DNA of 64,000 nucleotides from Bradyrhizobium canariense (lineage in GTDB: Bacteria > Pseudomonadota > Alphaproteobacteria > Rhizobiales > Xanthobacteraceae): assembly GCF_900105125.1 (NCBI RefSeq), contig NZ_LT629750.1, positions 1,240,001 to 1,304,000 of the forward strand, given 5' to 3'. The notes under the pieces were generated by a model. It made no database searches and had not been told where the DNA came from. It saw nothing but the letters and a program-made list of their open reading frames with translations. The position numbers and the translations under genes were made by a program. Below, piece by piece: positions 7,367-14,125 of the stretch (position 1 is its first letter; each line of letters begins with the position of its first letter).

Positions 7367-7543
7367 CTAATACATCCCCACCAGTGGCAGCACCCTTTGC
7401 AGGATGGCGCCGAGACAGATGAGGACGACGAGCAACTTCAAAAGCTGAGCCAGTCTGCGATCATTGGCAAATCTGTCGATCGCCCAAAAACAGATGGCCC
7501 CAATGACGACGATAATCAAAACACCGATCAAAACTGAAATCAT
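7367..7543 (-). CDS. Small two-span membrane protein, Thivi_2564-like
   Basis: 58 residues beginning MISVLIGVLIIVVIGAICFW. There are two membrane spans (about 2-22 and 33-52) joined by a polar segment with DRFANDRRLAQLLK. A GGGGAG ribosome binding site stands 4 bases before the Met at 7543, which is preferred over 7561. The layout resembles the tiny holin-like Thivi_2564 membrane protein family; that assignment is from memory of the pattern and is tentative. Confidence 0.55.
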   Translation of the reverse strand: MISVLIGVLIIVVIGAICFWAIDRFANDRRLAQLLKLLVVLICLGAILQRVLPLVGMY

Positions 7544-7609
7544 TGCGCTCCCCTTCGCCACCCGTCGCCATTAGTAGCGCGGGAATCGGCCGCGCGAAAG
7601 GCGATAGCT

Positions 7610-7780
7610 TTAGCGCAAATCAGTGACCCCGCCGGCCTCAGAGCCGTTGGCTTCGAGCTGATCGACAGGGCCAAGGTAGTGGTTCGTCAAATGGACGGCG
7701 CCGATTGACAATACGATCCCCAGGACCGCGGCTAACACGGTCGGGACAACAAATTCAAAGGTGATCACTTTGTGGGTCAT
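7610..7780 (-). CDS. Small single-span membrane protein, paralogue B
   Basis: 56 residues beginning MTHKVITFEFVVPTVLAAVL, with one membrane span and then VHLTNHYLGPVDQLEA. It is a close paralogue of the protein at 3708-3866. Upstream non-coding DNA is also similar between the copies. The tails diverge after the common GxVDQ(P/L)EA segment. Function unknown. Confidence 0.55.
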   Translation of the reverse strand: MTHKVITFEFVVPTVLAAVLGIVLSIGAVHLTNHYLGPVDQLEANGSEAGGVTDLR

Positions 7781-8108
7781 CGCGCTAACTCGCTCTGACC
7801 TACCCCAAAGCCAGATGACCATTTTCTGCCGAGTCGGGGAATTGAAAATGAAGTGCGCCGGGAAAGGGGGAAGCGTTATCAACGTAAATCCTTTGGGGAA
7901 CAACCGCGATCGGCGCGAGGCGCCTGCGGTTTCGACGATCTCGAAGGAGGTTATAGGTGAATCGAAGGCGTTACGGAGGTCGTGAAGCGTCGGCGCCGAT
8001 CGACAAGGAGGCGCAAGCGGCAATGCCTGGCGGCTGCACAAGGCGGTTAAAGCGGCCAAACACGGGGATCTGGGCTTCTGTCCCGCGTCATGGCGCAGTG
8101 CTCTTGCG
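7781..8108. other. Gap with a doubtful ORF
   Basis: The bases next to 7781 are the duplicated upstream region of the small membrane gene. A GTG at 7957 follows an excellent AAGGAGG and opens a frame to 8211, but the frame becomes implausible after about 15 codons and crosses the small gene at 8109-8219 in antisense. I do not call it a gene. Confidence 0.35.
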
Positions 8109-8219
8109 TCACCCAAGAGCGCGCCAGATTTGTCCTACGATCTCCCACCAGCCGACGAGCGCAAAGATAAGACCAAAGCTGAGCGCGATCGCCAACTCGG
8201 CAAACCGATAGTAACTCAT
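8109..8219 (-). CDS. Very small membrane protein (36 aa)
   Basis: It begins MSYYRFAELAIALSFGLIFA and ends VGQIWRALG. One membrane span with aromatic caps, typical of single-span mini-proteins. GAGGGTGG lies about 4 bases upstream of the start. Too short for firm support. Confidence 0.45.
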   Translation of the reverse strand: MSYYRFAELAIALSFGLIFALVGWWEIVGQIWRALG

Positions 8220-8468
8220 CGGGCCACCCTCATCCGCTATCCCGCCGGCACGATGGCGGGGCCAAGGCAGAAAAGCGCCGCTGGCATGAACTATTGGCGA
8301 AGGCGGATAGGACGTCCGCGCGGTCGAGGGGCGGCCGCGCTTGCACCCGTAACGCTCGCTTAACGGATCGGGCGCACCATCTTTGCGACCTTCTTTGGTC
8401 ACGTGTGTGCGTTATTGGAGAGCCGTCGCTGTCTCAACCCGGCGGCGGCTTTTCCGTGAGGCGGCCCG

Positions 8469-8708
8469 ATGAATTATGCGGAATTCACCAACGACAGCCT
8501 GACCATGATGTACGAGGCCGTCCGTGGTGCGCTGGCGGCCGATGATGCGTTGAGGGGCGAAGGCGAAGAGCCTCGATTTCGCGTTCGGGAAACGCCGGAA
8601 TGGAAACTGCACGCCAGTGCGCTTGAAGCGGAGATGCTCAAACGGGGAATGTTTTTCGGCGCCATCGACTGGTCAAGCGGTCAGCCCGACCTGCCCTTTG
8701 AGAGGTGA
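8469..8708 (+). CDS. Hypothetical protein (79 aa)
   Basis: It begins MNYAEFTNDSLTMMYEAVRG. A helical N-terminal part is followed by FRVRETPEWKLHASALEAEM and an acidic/aromatic tail. The start has GTGAGGCGG upstream. I believe similar short proteins occur in Bradyrhizobium but cannot name a family. The composition strongly suggests a real soluble protein. Confidence 0.55.
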   Translation: MNYAEFTNDSLTMMYEAVRGALAADDALRGEGEEPRFRVRETPEWKLHASALEAEMLKRGMFFGAIDWSSGQPDLPFER

Positions 8709-8746
8709 GGGGACGCAGGTCCCGTGTCGGCTATCTACGCGTGGGA

Positions 8747-8875
8747 ATGTCGTCTACGGCGATGGTTCCGGTGCCTGGGCTCGTTCCGAATAACCCAATG
8801 GAACAAGCGCGCTTTCAGGCCGGGGCGCGGCTTGCGTGTCGCGAGCACGGTGAACAATGCGCCGTTCAAGCCTAA
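8747..8875 (+). CDS. Small hypothetical protein (42 aa)
   Basis: It begins MSSTAMVPVPGLVPNNPMEQ and continues with ARFQAGARLACREHGEQC. Two Cys eight residues apart are near the C-terminus. The ribosome binding site is weak (GGGA). It was chosen over overlapping frames because it has a more protein-like composition. Confidence 0.35.
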   Translation: MSSTAMVPVPGLVPNNPMEQARFQAGARLACREHGEQCAVQA

Positions 8876-9065
8876 CCAACAAATCCCAATGGTGCTGAGG
8901 ACTGACATACGCTGGACTCCAGCCCCCACCTTGGAAGACAACGATTAAGGGGGACTGAAGTTCCCTCGCGCCCAGCGCGGGGCTGGAATCGCCCAATGTG
9001 ATGGCCCGGAACGACCGGCATCTGACAGCCCGGAATCCAAACCCTCGCCAGCGCCCTCCCTGGAG

Positions 9066-9293
9066 TCAGGGGAGGGGCGTTTCCGACCTTACCGTCGTTC
9101 CGAAGTAGGTCGGCGATTGGCCGTTCCTTTGCTTCGCAATAACTTTCCGGAAATCCGCCGCGACCTGGCCGTAGTAACCAGCAAGCTCCTCATAGAAGTT
9201 TCGCTGGTAGCCGTCGGTCGCCTGTCGCGCCCACTCTTTGCATTGGGCGGTCTTGCTTTCGTATTTCTCGACCTTTGTTTCGAGATCAGTCAT
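9066..9293 (-). CDS. Hypothetical helical protein (75 aa)
   Basis: It begins MTDLETKVEKYESKTAQCKE, with strong amphipathic helices (ARQATDGYQRNFYEELAGYY) and a short polar tail. Two adjacent Met codons can start it. The composition resembles small phage or stress-related helical proteins; no family assigned. Confidence 0.55.
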   Translation of the reverse strand: MTDLETKVEKYESKTAQCKEWARQATDGYQRNFYEELAGYYGQVAADFRKVIAKQRNGQSPTYFGTTVRSETPLP

Positions 9294-9450
9294 CACGCTG
9301 CTCCACGCAACACTACACAGTCGTCAGTAACAAGCTGACAGAAATCCGGTGCGAAAAGATGGCGGCGTTGAGGAAGGCGAAATGCCCCTGCGGCGCGGAG
9401 GGCAGCGGCAATTGATTTGCCCACACGGGCCGTTTTCGAAGAAGAACCAG

Positions 9451-9512
9451 CTAAGTGCTTGATTTACATGGTGAGCGGGAGGGACTCGAACCCTCGACCC
9501 CATGATTAAAAG
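9451..9512 (-). repeat. tRNA-Lys 3' fragment, left attachment-like repeat
   Basis: This 62-base segment matches 13884-13946 (3' half of the intact tRNA-Lys(TTT), anticodon loop through CCA, plus 18 bases beyond) in the same orientation, with one substitution and one missing C in the acceptor stem. Similarity stops abruptly at the anticodon arm. That is the footprint left at the far end of an element inserted into a tRNA 3' end. Confidence 0.8.
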
Positions 9513-9590
9513 GCTGGCGTCCCGCCAGCGATATCAATCGGCATTCCGACATAACCCCCTTTCGATCCCGCATTGAACCGAAAGGAGAAA

Positions 9591-10010
9591 ATGACCGTGT
9601 CGGAATGCAACTACTGGCCAGCCAGCCCTGCCTGGCCGGACCGCTTTGTGGTCGAACGTGACGATGGGCTCTGGTCGATCGGCTGGACCGATGACGCCGG
9701 CGGCCCGTTCGAAACCCACTTCCGTTCGGCGCCCAGCGCCGACGATCTCTCGCGATCGTCGGTTACGGGATGCTGGCCGCCTGCCAAAGCGCACAAAGGC
9801 AGCCGTTTCGAAACTGACGACCGCGGGAGGCCACAAGGCCCATCTCGTCCATCGGGCACGGTCCGCGAGCCTAACCAGGGCTGCGGGACACCGTGCGGCA
9901 ACATAAAAGCGGCGGCTCACGAGGTCCCGCAGGAGCAGGCAACGGCTAGCGTCGACCTGCAGATAGCTGCCCGCCGACGGATCGGTGGTGCAGTGTTTCC
10001 GCGCCATTAA
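9591..10010 (+). CDS. Hypothetical protein, possibly frameshifted
   Basis: The start is chosen at ATG 9591 behind AAAGGAGAAA. The first 48 residues look genuine (MTVSECNYWPASPAWPDRFV, then ERDDGLWSIGWTDDAGGPFE). After about residue 55 the composition changes to Arg/Pro/Gly-rich, as in an out-of-frame read. The gene may originally have been 60-70 residues and have lost its end by an indel. First gene inside the tRNA-Lys element. Confidence 0.45.
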   Translation: MTVSECNYWPASPAWPDRFVVERDDGLWSIGWTDDAGGPFETHFRSAPSADDLSRSSVTGCWPPAKAHKGSRFETDDRGRPQGPSRPSGTVREPNQGCGTPCGNIKAAAHEVPQEQATASVDLQIAARRRIGGAVFPRH

Positions 10011-10231
10011 GCGAGCGTAAAGGCCGACAGCATGACCCCGGCCTCCCTCAATTGAGGTTGCTTCGATCCGTCTGTGTCTCGAGAGGATACGTCCGAAAGT
10101 TTACGGACCCATGGCTTCGCCCCTAGTAGGCGAAGCTGTGCCCACTCCCGGATCTGAACCGAAGTTTACAGATTGACTCCGTCAACCTGACGTGGTGCGA
10201 AGCGACGGGAACCAAGCGGGGGGAAGTGCGA

Positions 10232-10507
10232 ATGTCGAACGTCGAAGAAATCCAGATGATCATCAATGTCGTTTCGGCGGTCGCCGCGATGCTGGCCGCC
10301 AAAATCTGGCTTGAGGCATCCATGATCAAAATCCCGCCCTCAACCTCTGATAGTTACGGTGGACAGGGGCCATTCAGGGATTCGCTCGTTCAAGCCTCTC
10401 AAAAGAATAAACTTGCGGCGGCCTGGGCGGCTGTCGCGGCCATATGCCAAGCCCTCGCGCTGTGGGTCGGCGCCGGCTCTTATTTTTGGCATAAGCTGTC
10501 TGCCTGA
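10232..10507 (+). CDS. Small membrane protein, two spans
   Basis: It begins MSNVEEIQMIINVVSAVAAM. Hydrophobic segments lie at about residues 9-28 and 63-82, joined by a polar linker with KIPPSTSDSYGGQGPFRDS. GGGGGAA sits just upstream. The gene is 23 bases before the 10531 gene on the same strand. The two-helix hairpin resembles small phage or anti-phage effector membrane proteins, but I see no diagnostic motif. Confidence 0.55.
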   Translation: MSNVEEIQMIINVVSAVAAMLAAKIWLEASMIKIPPSTSDSYGGQGPFRDSLVQASQKNKLAAAWAAVAAICQALALWVGAGSYFWHKLSA

Positions 10508-10530
10508 CGGGCACTGACAGGGTGAAGAAT

Positions 10531-11049
10531 ATGGATGTCCTCGAATATTGGGCACCAAGGATTGATTGGAGCCGTTTTGCTCAAGGCGCGGTGTCCGATC
10601 GCATGTGGCGGGCTTTCAAAGATCTGGTAATGCTCTGTCACTCCGTAGAGCATTGGCGCGAGGTGCATCGTTCCCTTCAGATGACCCGGCCGCCGCAGCC
10701 GTATTACATGCCGGAAAGCCGCCACTATCGAAAAAAACGCCTCGACGAGTGGAAGCGACCAATCACGCAAAGCGAGAACCATATGCATCGCGCCGCCCAT
10801 TTGGCGGACGAAAAGGTCGCCGAAATATCTTACCTGATCTCCCCAGCCGACGAAGGTACCCCTGACTGGAATCTGTACTTCGCTGCGGCCTTATCGATTG
10901 GCCGGACACTTGGTCATGAACGAGCGCGCTATAAAAGCGTCGCCTTCGACGCTTTCGATGCCGCGGAACTCTCAGAACCTGATCCAAGCGTCATTGCGAG
11001 CCAATGGCTAATCAGAGCTGGCCTTCCGCACCGCCAACCACACCTCTGA
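10531..11049 (+). CDS. Hypothetical protein (172 aa)
   Basis: It begins MDVLEYWAPRIDWSRFAQGA, with AGGGTGA about 6 bases upstream. It is rich in aromatic and charged residues, mostly helical, with a central HSVEHWREVHRSLQ and a segment PYYMPESRHYRKKRLDEWK. No family is recognised. It may be co-transcribed with the two-span membrane protein upstream, a pairing of membrane and soluble proteins of unknown role inside the element. Confidence 0.55.
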   Translation: MDVLEYWAPRIDWSRFAQGAVSDRMWRAFKDLVMLCHSVEHWREVHRSLQMTRPPQPYYMPESRHYRKKRLDEWKRPITQSENHMHRAAHLADEKVAEISYLISPADEGTPDWNLYFAAALSIGRTLGHERARYKSVAFDAFDAAELSEPDPSVIASQWLIRAGLPHRQPHL

Positions 11050-11332
11050 GCCAGCCAATCAAGACAGATGCGCGCCGAAATAAAAATCCGGCACGCGGTT
11101 TGCACCGCTTCGACCGGGGTGGGGGTATGGCCCGGCGCATCATCCCGGCAGATGGCGCCGGGCCGGTCGTCTTGAGTGGGGCGCGGCAGAGGCAAGGCGT
11201 GAGCTGCCCTTTTCTCACGCGGTGCCCAAGACCCTGGGCGCGGTCAGCATTACCCTCTGGTGCCCCTTGCGGGGCTGGCCTTCCCCTCTGCCGCTCGTAA
11301 TTATAGCAGGAAGCCCGATTGACAGCGGGGAA
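11050..11332. other. Gap before the recombinase
   Basis: No gene is supported. Bases 11105-11310 are low-complexity, GC-rich DNA that could carry a promoter or recombination site for the recombinase, but no repeat pair stood out by eye. Confidence 0.3.
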
Positions 11333-12076
11333 ATGTCCGTTACGAATACCTCAACGACAGTTGACGTGTTTGTAACGGAGGCTGCCTTGGCTACAAACGA
11401 TGGAAAGTTCGTCTGCTATTACCGGGCAAGCACTGGCCGCCAAGGCAGATCTGGGCTTGGCCTCGATGCGCAGCGCGCAGCGGTGGCAACGTATCTCAAC
11501 GGCGGTGCCTGGCAGATCGTCGACGAATTCACCGAGGTCGAGAGCGGCAAGAACTCCGATCGGCCGGCGCTGGACAAGGCCCTGGCTGCCGCCAGGCTGC
11601 ACCGTGCCTCACTGGTCGTTTCCAAGATCGACCGCCTGACCCGATCGGTAGCGTTCCTGTCGCGATTGCTTGAGGCTGGTGTCGATGTCCGTTTCGCAGA
11701 TCTTCCGCAGATCGAAGGCGCTACGGGACGATTCCTGCTTCAGCAGATGGTTGCGGTGGCTGAGCTCGAGGCCGGCATGATCTCGGCACGCACGAAGGCC
11801 GCGTTAGCGGCGGCCAAAAAGCGCGGGAAGAAGCTGGGCGGCAACCGCGGCGTCAAACCAACCGCAAAGATGCGCGCGTTATCCACGGCGGCCATACAGA
11901 AGCGCGCGGACGTCAGGGCGGCGGATGTCGCGCCGACCGTGAAAGCCCTACAGGCGGCCGGGAAAACGAGCCTGCGGGCCATTGCAAATGGTCTCAACGA
12001 GCAAGGCATTCCGACAGCGCGCGGCGGCGGGACATGGTCCGCGGTGCAGGTGGCGCGCGTGCTAGAGCGCCTCTGA
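11333..12076 (+). CDS. Serine recombinase (resolvase/invertase family)
   Basis: A site-specific DNA recombinase. The N-terminal catalytic domain starts FVCYYRASTGRQGRSGLGLD, where the Ser of YRAST is the expected nucleophile. The motifs KIDRLTRSVAFL and EAGMISARTKAAL follow. The C-terminal part (TSLRAIANGLNEQGIPTARG then WSAVQVARVLERL) matches the recombinase/helix-turn-helix region that selects sites. At about 248 residues it is small-resolvase size, well short of large serine integrases. ATG 11333 is used; an alternative TTG at 11387 has a better ribosome binding site (ACGGAGG). It overlaps the next gene by one base. Confidence 0.85.
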   Translation: MSVTNTSTTVDVFVTEAALATNDGKFVCYYRASTGRQGRSGLGLDAQRAAVATYLNGGAWQIVDEFTEVESGKNSDRPALDKALAAARLHRASLVVSKIDRLTRSVAFLSRLLEAGVDVRFADLPQIEGATGRFLLQQMVAVAELEAGMISARTKAALAAAKKRGKKLGGNRGVKPTAKMRALSTAAIQKRADVRAADVAPTVKALQAAGKTSLRAIANGLNEQGIPTARGGGTWSAVQVARVLERL

Positions 12077-12465
12077 TGCCGGATCAAGCTAAATCCAGCT
12101 ACACCGTCGCACAGTTCATTGTCGCCGTTGACGGCTTGTCGGAACTGACGCCACAGTCTGACCAGCTGCCTTTGGCTGCAGGTCATGCCAGCTTCAGGCA
12201 TCAGTGGATCGGTTGGCTCAAGGAATATCTCACTCCCGGCTACTACAACCGGCAGAATTTCGTCGACGATGCGCGGACTGCCTATCAACGTCTCAACAAC
12301 GGCAGAATGATCGTCTGGCTCAACGAGGCTGCGGGCGAGGATCCTCGTATCATCCAAGCAGCGATCGTCGCGATGGAGAAGCGCGAAGCGCCGCAGACGG
12401 AAGCAATGTATGCTCGGCGTGTTCTGCCTTGGCAGGGCGTCGCACGGCTCCTTTTCAAGCGATAG
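12076..12465 (+). CDS. Hypothetical protein coupled to the recombinase
   Basis: A 129-residue protein beginning MPDQAKSSYTVAQFIVAVDG. The ATG shares a base with the recombinase stop (TGATG), indicating translational coupling. Motifs include FRHQWIGWLKEYLTPGYYNR and a helical LNNGRMIVWLNEAAGED. It ends in a basic tail. The tight coupling suggests an accessory to recombination or an element-borne regulator. No family recognised. Confidence 0.6.
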   Translation: MPDQAKSSYTVAQFIVAVDGLSELTPQSDQLPLAAGHASFRHQWIGWLKEYLTPGYYNRQNFVDDARTAYQRLNNGRMIVWLNEAAGEDPRIIQAAIVAMEKREAPQTEAMYARRVLPWQGVARLLFKR

Positions 12466-12546
12466 AAGCGCCAGGGGGCGGCCGGGTGAGGCATTTGGTG
12501 CGACTCTCCCTCCAGCGCCCTCACTCGAATCGAAAGGTGAACCGCC

Positions 12547-12720
12547 GTGCTCGGGCCGCCTATGGTTCCACACGCAGCGATCTTGATTTATCCCGCGGTC
12601 GCGTTGGCCTTGATCGTGCTTTATGTCGTTTTCAGCGTGGCCGTGGAGCGTACGCCTGGCTGTTTGGCGATCGTCCTCATTGTTGGTTTGATAGTTGCCT
12701 ACTTCGCATTCCGCTCATGA
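12547..12720 (+). CDS. Small two-span membrane protein (57 aa)
   Basis: It starts at a GTG with AAGGTGA 6 bases upstream (MLGPPMVPHAAILIYPAVAL). Two hydrophobic segments are present, about 10-30 and 38-53, separated by VERTPGC. The clean double-span pattern supports coding although the gene is short. Function unknown. Confidence 0.5.
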   Translation: MLGPPMVPHAAILIYPAVALALIVLYVVFSVAVERTPGCLAIVLIVGLIVAYFAFRS

Positions 12721-12759
12721 CGCCTGAGCTGAACGGGGCAGCATAGCATAGGACAACGG

Positions 12760-13248
12760 ATGGCAACCTATTTCCACGTCTCAACGACCGATCTCGTTGC
12801 CGGTACGGTTCTTCAGCCCGGCAATTGGGGTGATCGAACACGCCACTTCATCGATGGTCGCTCCCCAGGCACTGTCAAAGATGCTCTTATTTTAACTTGG
12901 GAGGCGACACTTGAAGCCACTCGCTTGCTCGCAAACACCGCGGCGCCGAGCCGTCTAAATTGCGTTTTTGCATGTGGACAGATGGAGGATGCCGTCACAT
13001 TTCGCGATGGATATCGGCAGGGCGCTGCGATCTACGAGATCGAAGCACCGGACGGCACACCGGTCCATGTCGGCGACTTCAGCCTAATTTCGGTTGGACG
13101 GCCTGGCACAATGATTGATGTGTGGGTGGTCGGCTCAGCAAGCTATTGGCGCGACCCACCTGCCGGACTGAAGGAGGTGCTAATCGGCGGCCCAGTCACC
13201 GTAATTAAGAAGTGCGGGGCGGACGGTAAGGCCGAGGATCGGCGATAG
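12760..13248 (+). CDS. Hypothetical protein, DUF2441/ADP-ribosyltransferase-like
   Basis: 162 residues beginning MATYFHVSTTDLVAGTVLQP. The opening YFHVSTTDL, the middle NTAAPSRLNCVFACGQMEDA and the later IYEIEA with HVGDFSLI are arranged like short bacterial proteins of the DUF2441 type, which I recall as having an ADP-ribosyltransferase-like fold. No catalytic residues can be confirmed by eye. In a small mobile element this could be a toxin or defence-type effector, but that is inference. Confidence 0.5.
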   Translation: MATYFHVSTTDLVAGTVLQPGNWGDRTRHFIDGRSPGTVKDALILTWEATLEATRLLANTAAPSRLNCVFACGQMEDAVTFRDGYRQGAAIYEIEAPDGTPVHVGDFSLISVGRPGTMIDVWVVGSASYWRDPPAGLKEVLIGGPVTVIKKCGADGKAEDRR

Positions 13249-13316
13249 ACGGAATCCGACGCCGGAACCTGCATTGACCTAACATTTGCAATCGCTACGG
13301 CATAAGCGATGAATGC

Positions 13317-13712
13317 ATGCCGTTCGCACCAACAAAGCAGCCGTTTGCGCTACCACTCGCAGCAAAGTTAGCAATGGCACGCGTCTATTTGTTAATGCAG
13401 ACGCGCGCTCGCGTTCGGCCCGTCGTTTCCGGGATCTGGTTCAAAGCTTCGAAGCCGAATTTGACGGCGATCTTTGAGGCGGATCGTTCTCTGATCCGGC
13501 AAGCGGCGACCTTGCTGCTCAAGTCGGAACAGATGCAGGAAGCCGTAGTACGCGGCGAGCCCGTCGACTCCGACTCGCTCATTCGCATGGCGAGCACCGT
13601 CAAGCGAGTTCTAGCGGCGATCAGCGCCAAGTCGGCAAGACGCAAACCTACGGCTCCGACGGTCGCTGATTATTTAGCGCCCAAGGCCGCGGAGAACCTA
13701 AGCGACGCCTAG
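13317..13712 (+). CDS. Hypothetical protein (131 aa)
   Basis: It starts at ATG 13317 (MPFAPTKQPFALPLAAKLAM). A helical central part includes SLIRQAATLLLKSEQMQEAV and then DSLIRMASTVKRVLAAISAK, with a basic, Pro-containing end (PTAPTVADYLAPKAAENL). The style resembles small phage structural or terminase-associated proteins, but this is only an impression. Last gene of the element before the tRNA-Lys end. Confidence 0.5.
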   Translation: MPFAPTKQPFALPLAAKLAMARVYLLMQTRARVRPVVSGIWFKASKPNLTAIFEADRSLIRQAATLLLKSEQMQEAVVRGEPVDSDSLIRMASTVKRVLAAISAKSARRKPTAPTVADYLAPKAAENLSDA

Positions 13713-13901
13713 ATGCGCGCGTTGAGCGGACACCGGACCACCTCGGCACTGCTGAGATACGCGCAAACCTCCACGCAGCAGCGCCGCATCGGAGCACGAC
13801 TGAGACGAAGCGCCAGAACGAAAGGTGGGCAAACGTCGGAATGAGCAGGTGACGTAGTGTCGGAATGACACGAACACCACTGGCTAAATGCTTGATTTAC
13901 A

Positions 13902-13977
13902 TGGTGAGCGCGGAGGGACTCGAACCCTCGACCCCATGATTAAAAGTCACGTGCTCTACCGCCTGAGCTACGCGCTC
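13902..13977 (-). tRNA. tRNA-Lys (anticodon TTT)
   Basis: A complete 76-base cloverleaf on the minus strand. The acceptor stem is GAGCGCG / CGCGCTC with discriminator A and an encoded CCA. The D arm is GCTC / GAGC, the anticodon arm is CGTGA-CTTTTAA-TCATG giving anticodon TTT, and the T arm is GAGGG-TTCGAGT-CCCTC. Its 3' half is duplicated at 9451-9512, marking it as the insertion site of the element to its left. Confidence 0.95.
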
Positions 13978-14125
13978 ACTCGCCGCGCTGTGTAGGGGCG
14001 CGGCGGTTGCGGGTCAATAGCTGACCGCACTGCAATTCCGCGGCAGGAACAACCCGGTTTTCAAGATATCGCAGGCATTTAGCGGCGAATCTTCAAGCCG
14101 GTCGGGCCGACAAATCCACGGCCAA

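Larger units (their letters stand above)
9451..13946. mobile_element. Small integrated element at tRNA-Lys
   Basis: The segment is bounded by direct repeats of the tRNA-Lys 3' region (9451-9512 and 13884-13946). Between them lie a serine recombinase (11333-12076), a gene overlapping it, and several small hypothetical and membrane genes. There is no tyrosine integrase, transfer gene or replication gene. It may be a small element mobilised by its own serine recombinase, a satellite moved by another element's integrase, or the decayed remainder of a larger island. Boundaries follow directly from the repeats; mobility is inferred. Confidence 0.65.

Noticed and set aside
7957..8211. GTG ORF behind a strong AAGGAGG
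   Set aside because: The ribosome binding site is good but composition fails after about 15 codons and it overlaps another small gene.
9534..10007. Minus frame of 157 codons inside the element
   Set aside because: Arg/Ala-rich antisense of the 9591 gene; no ribosome binding site or domain.
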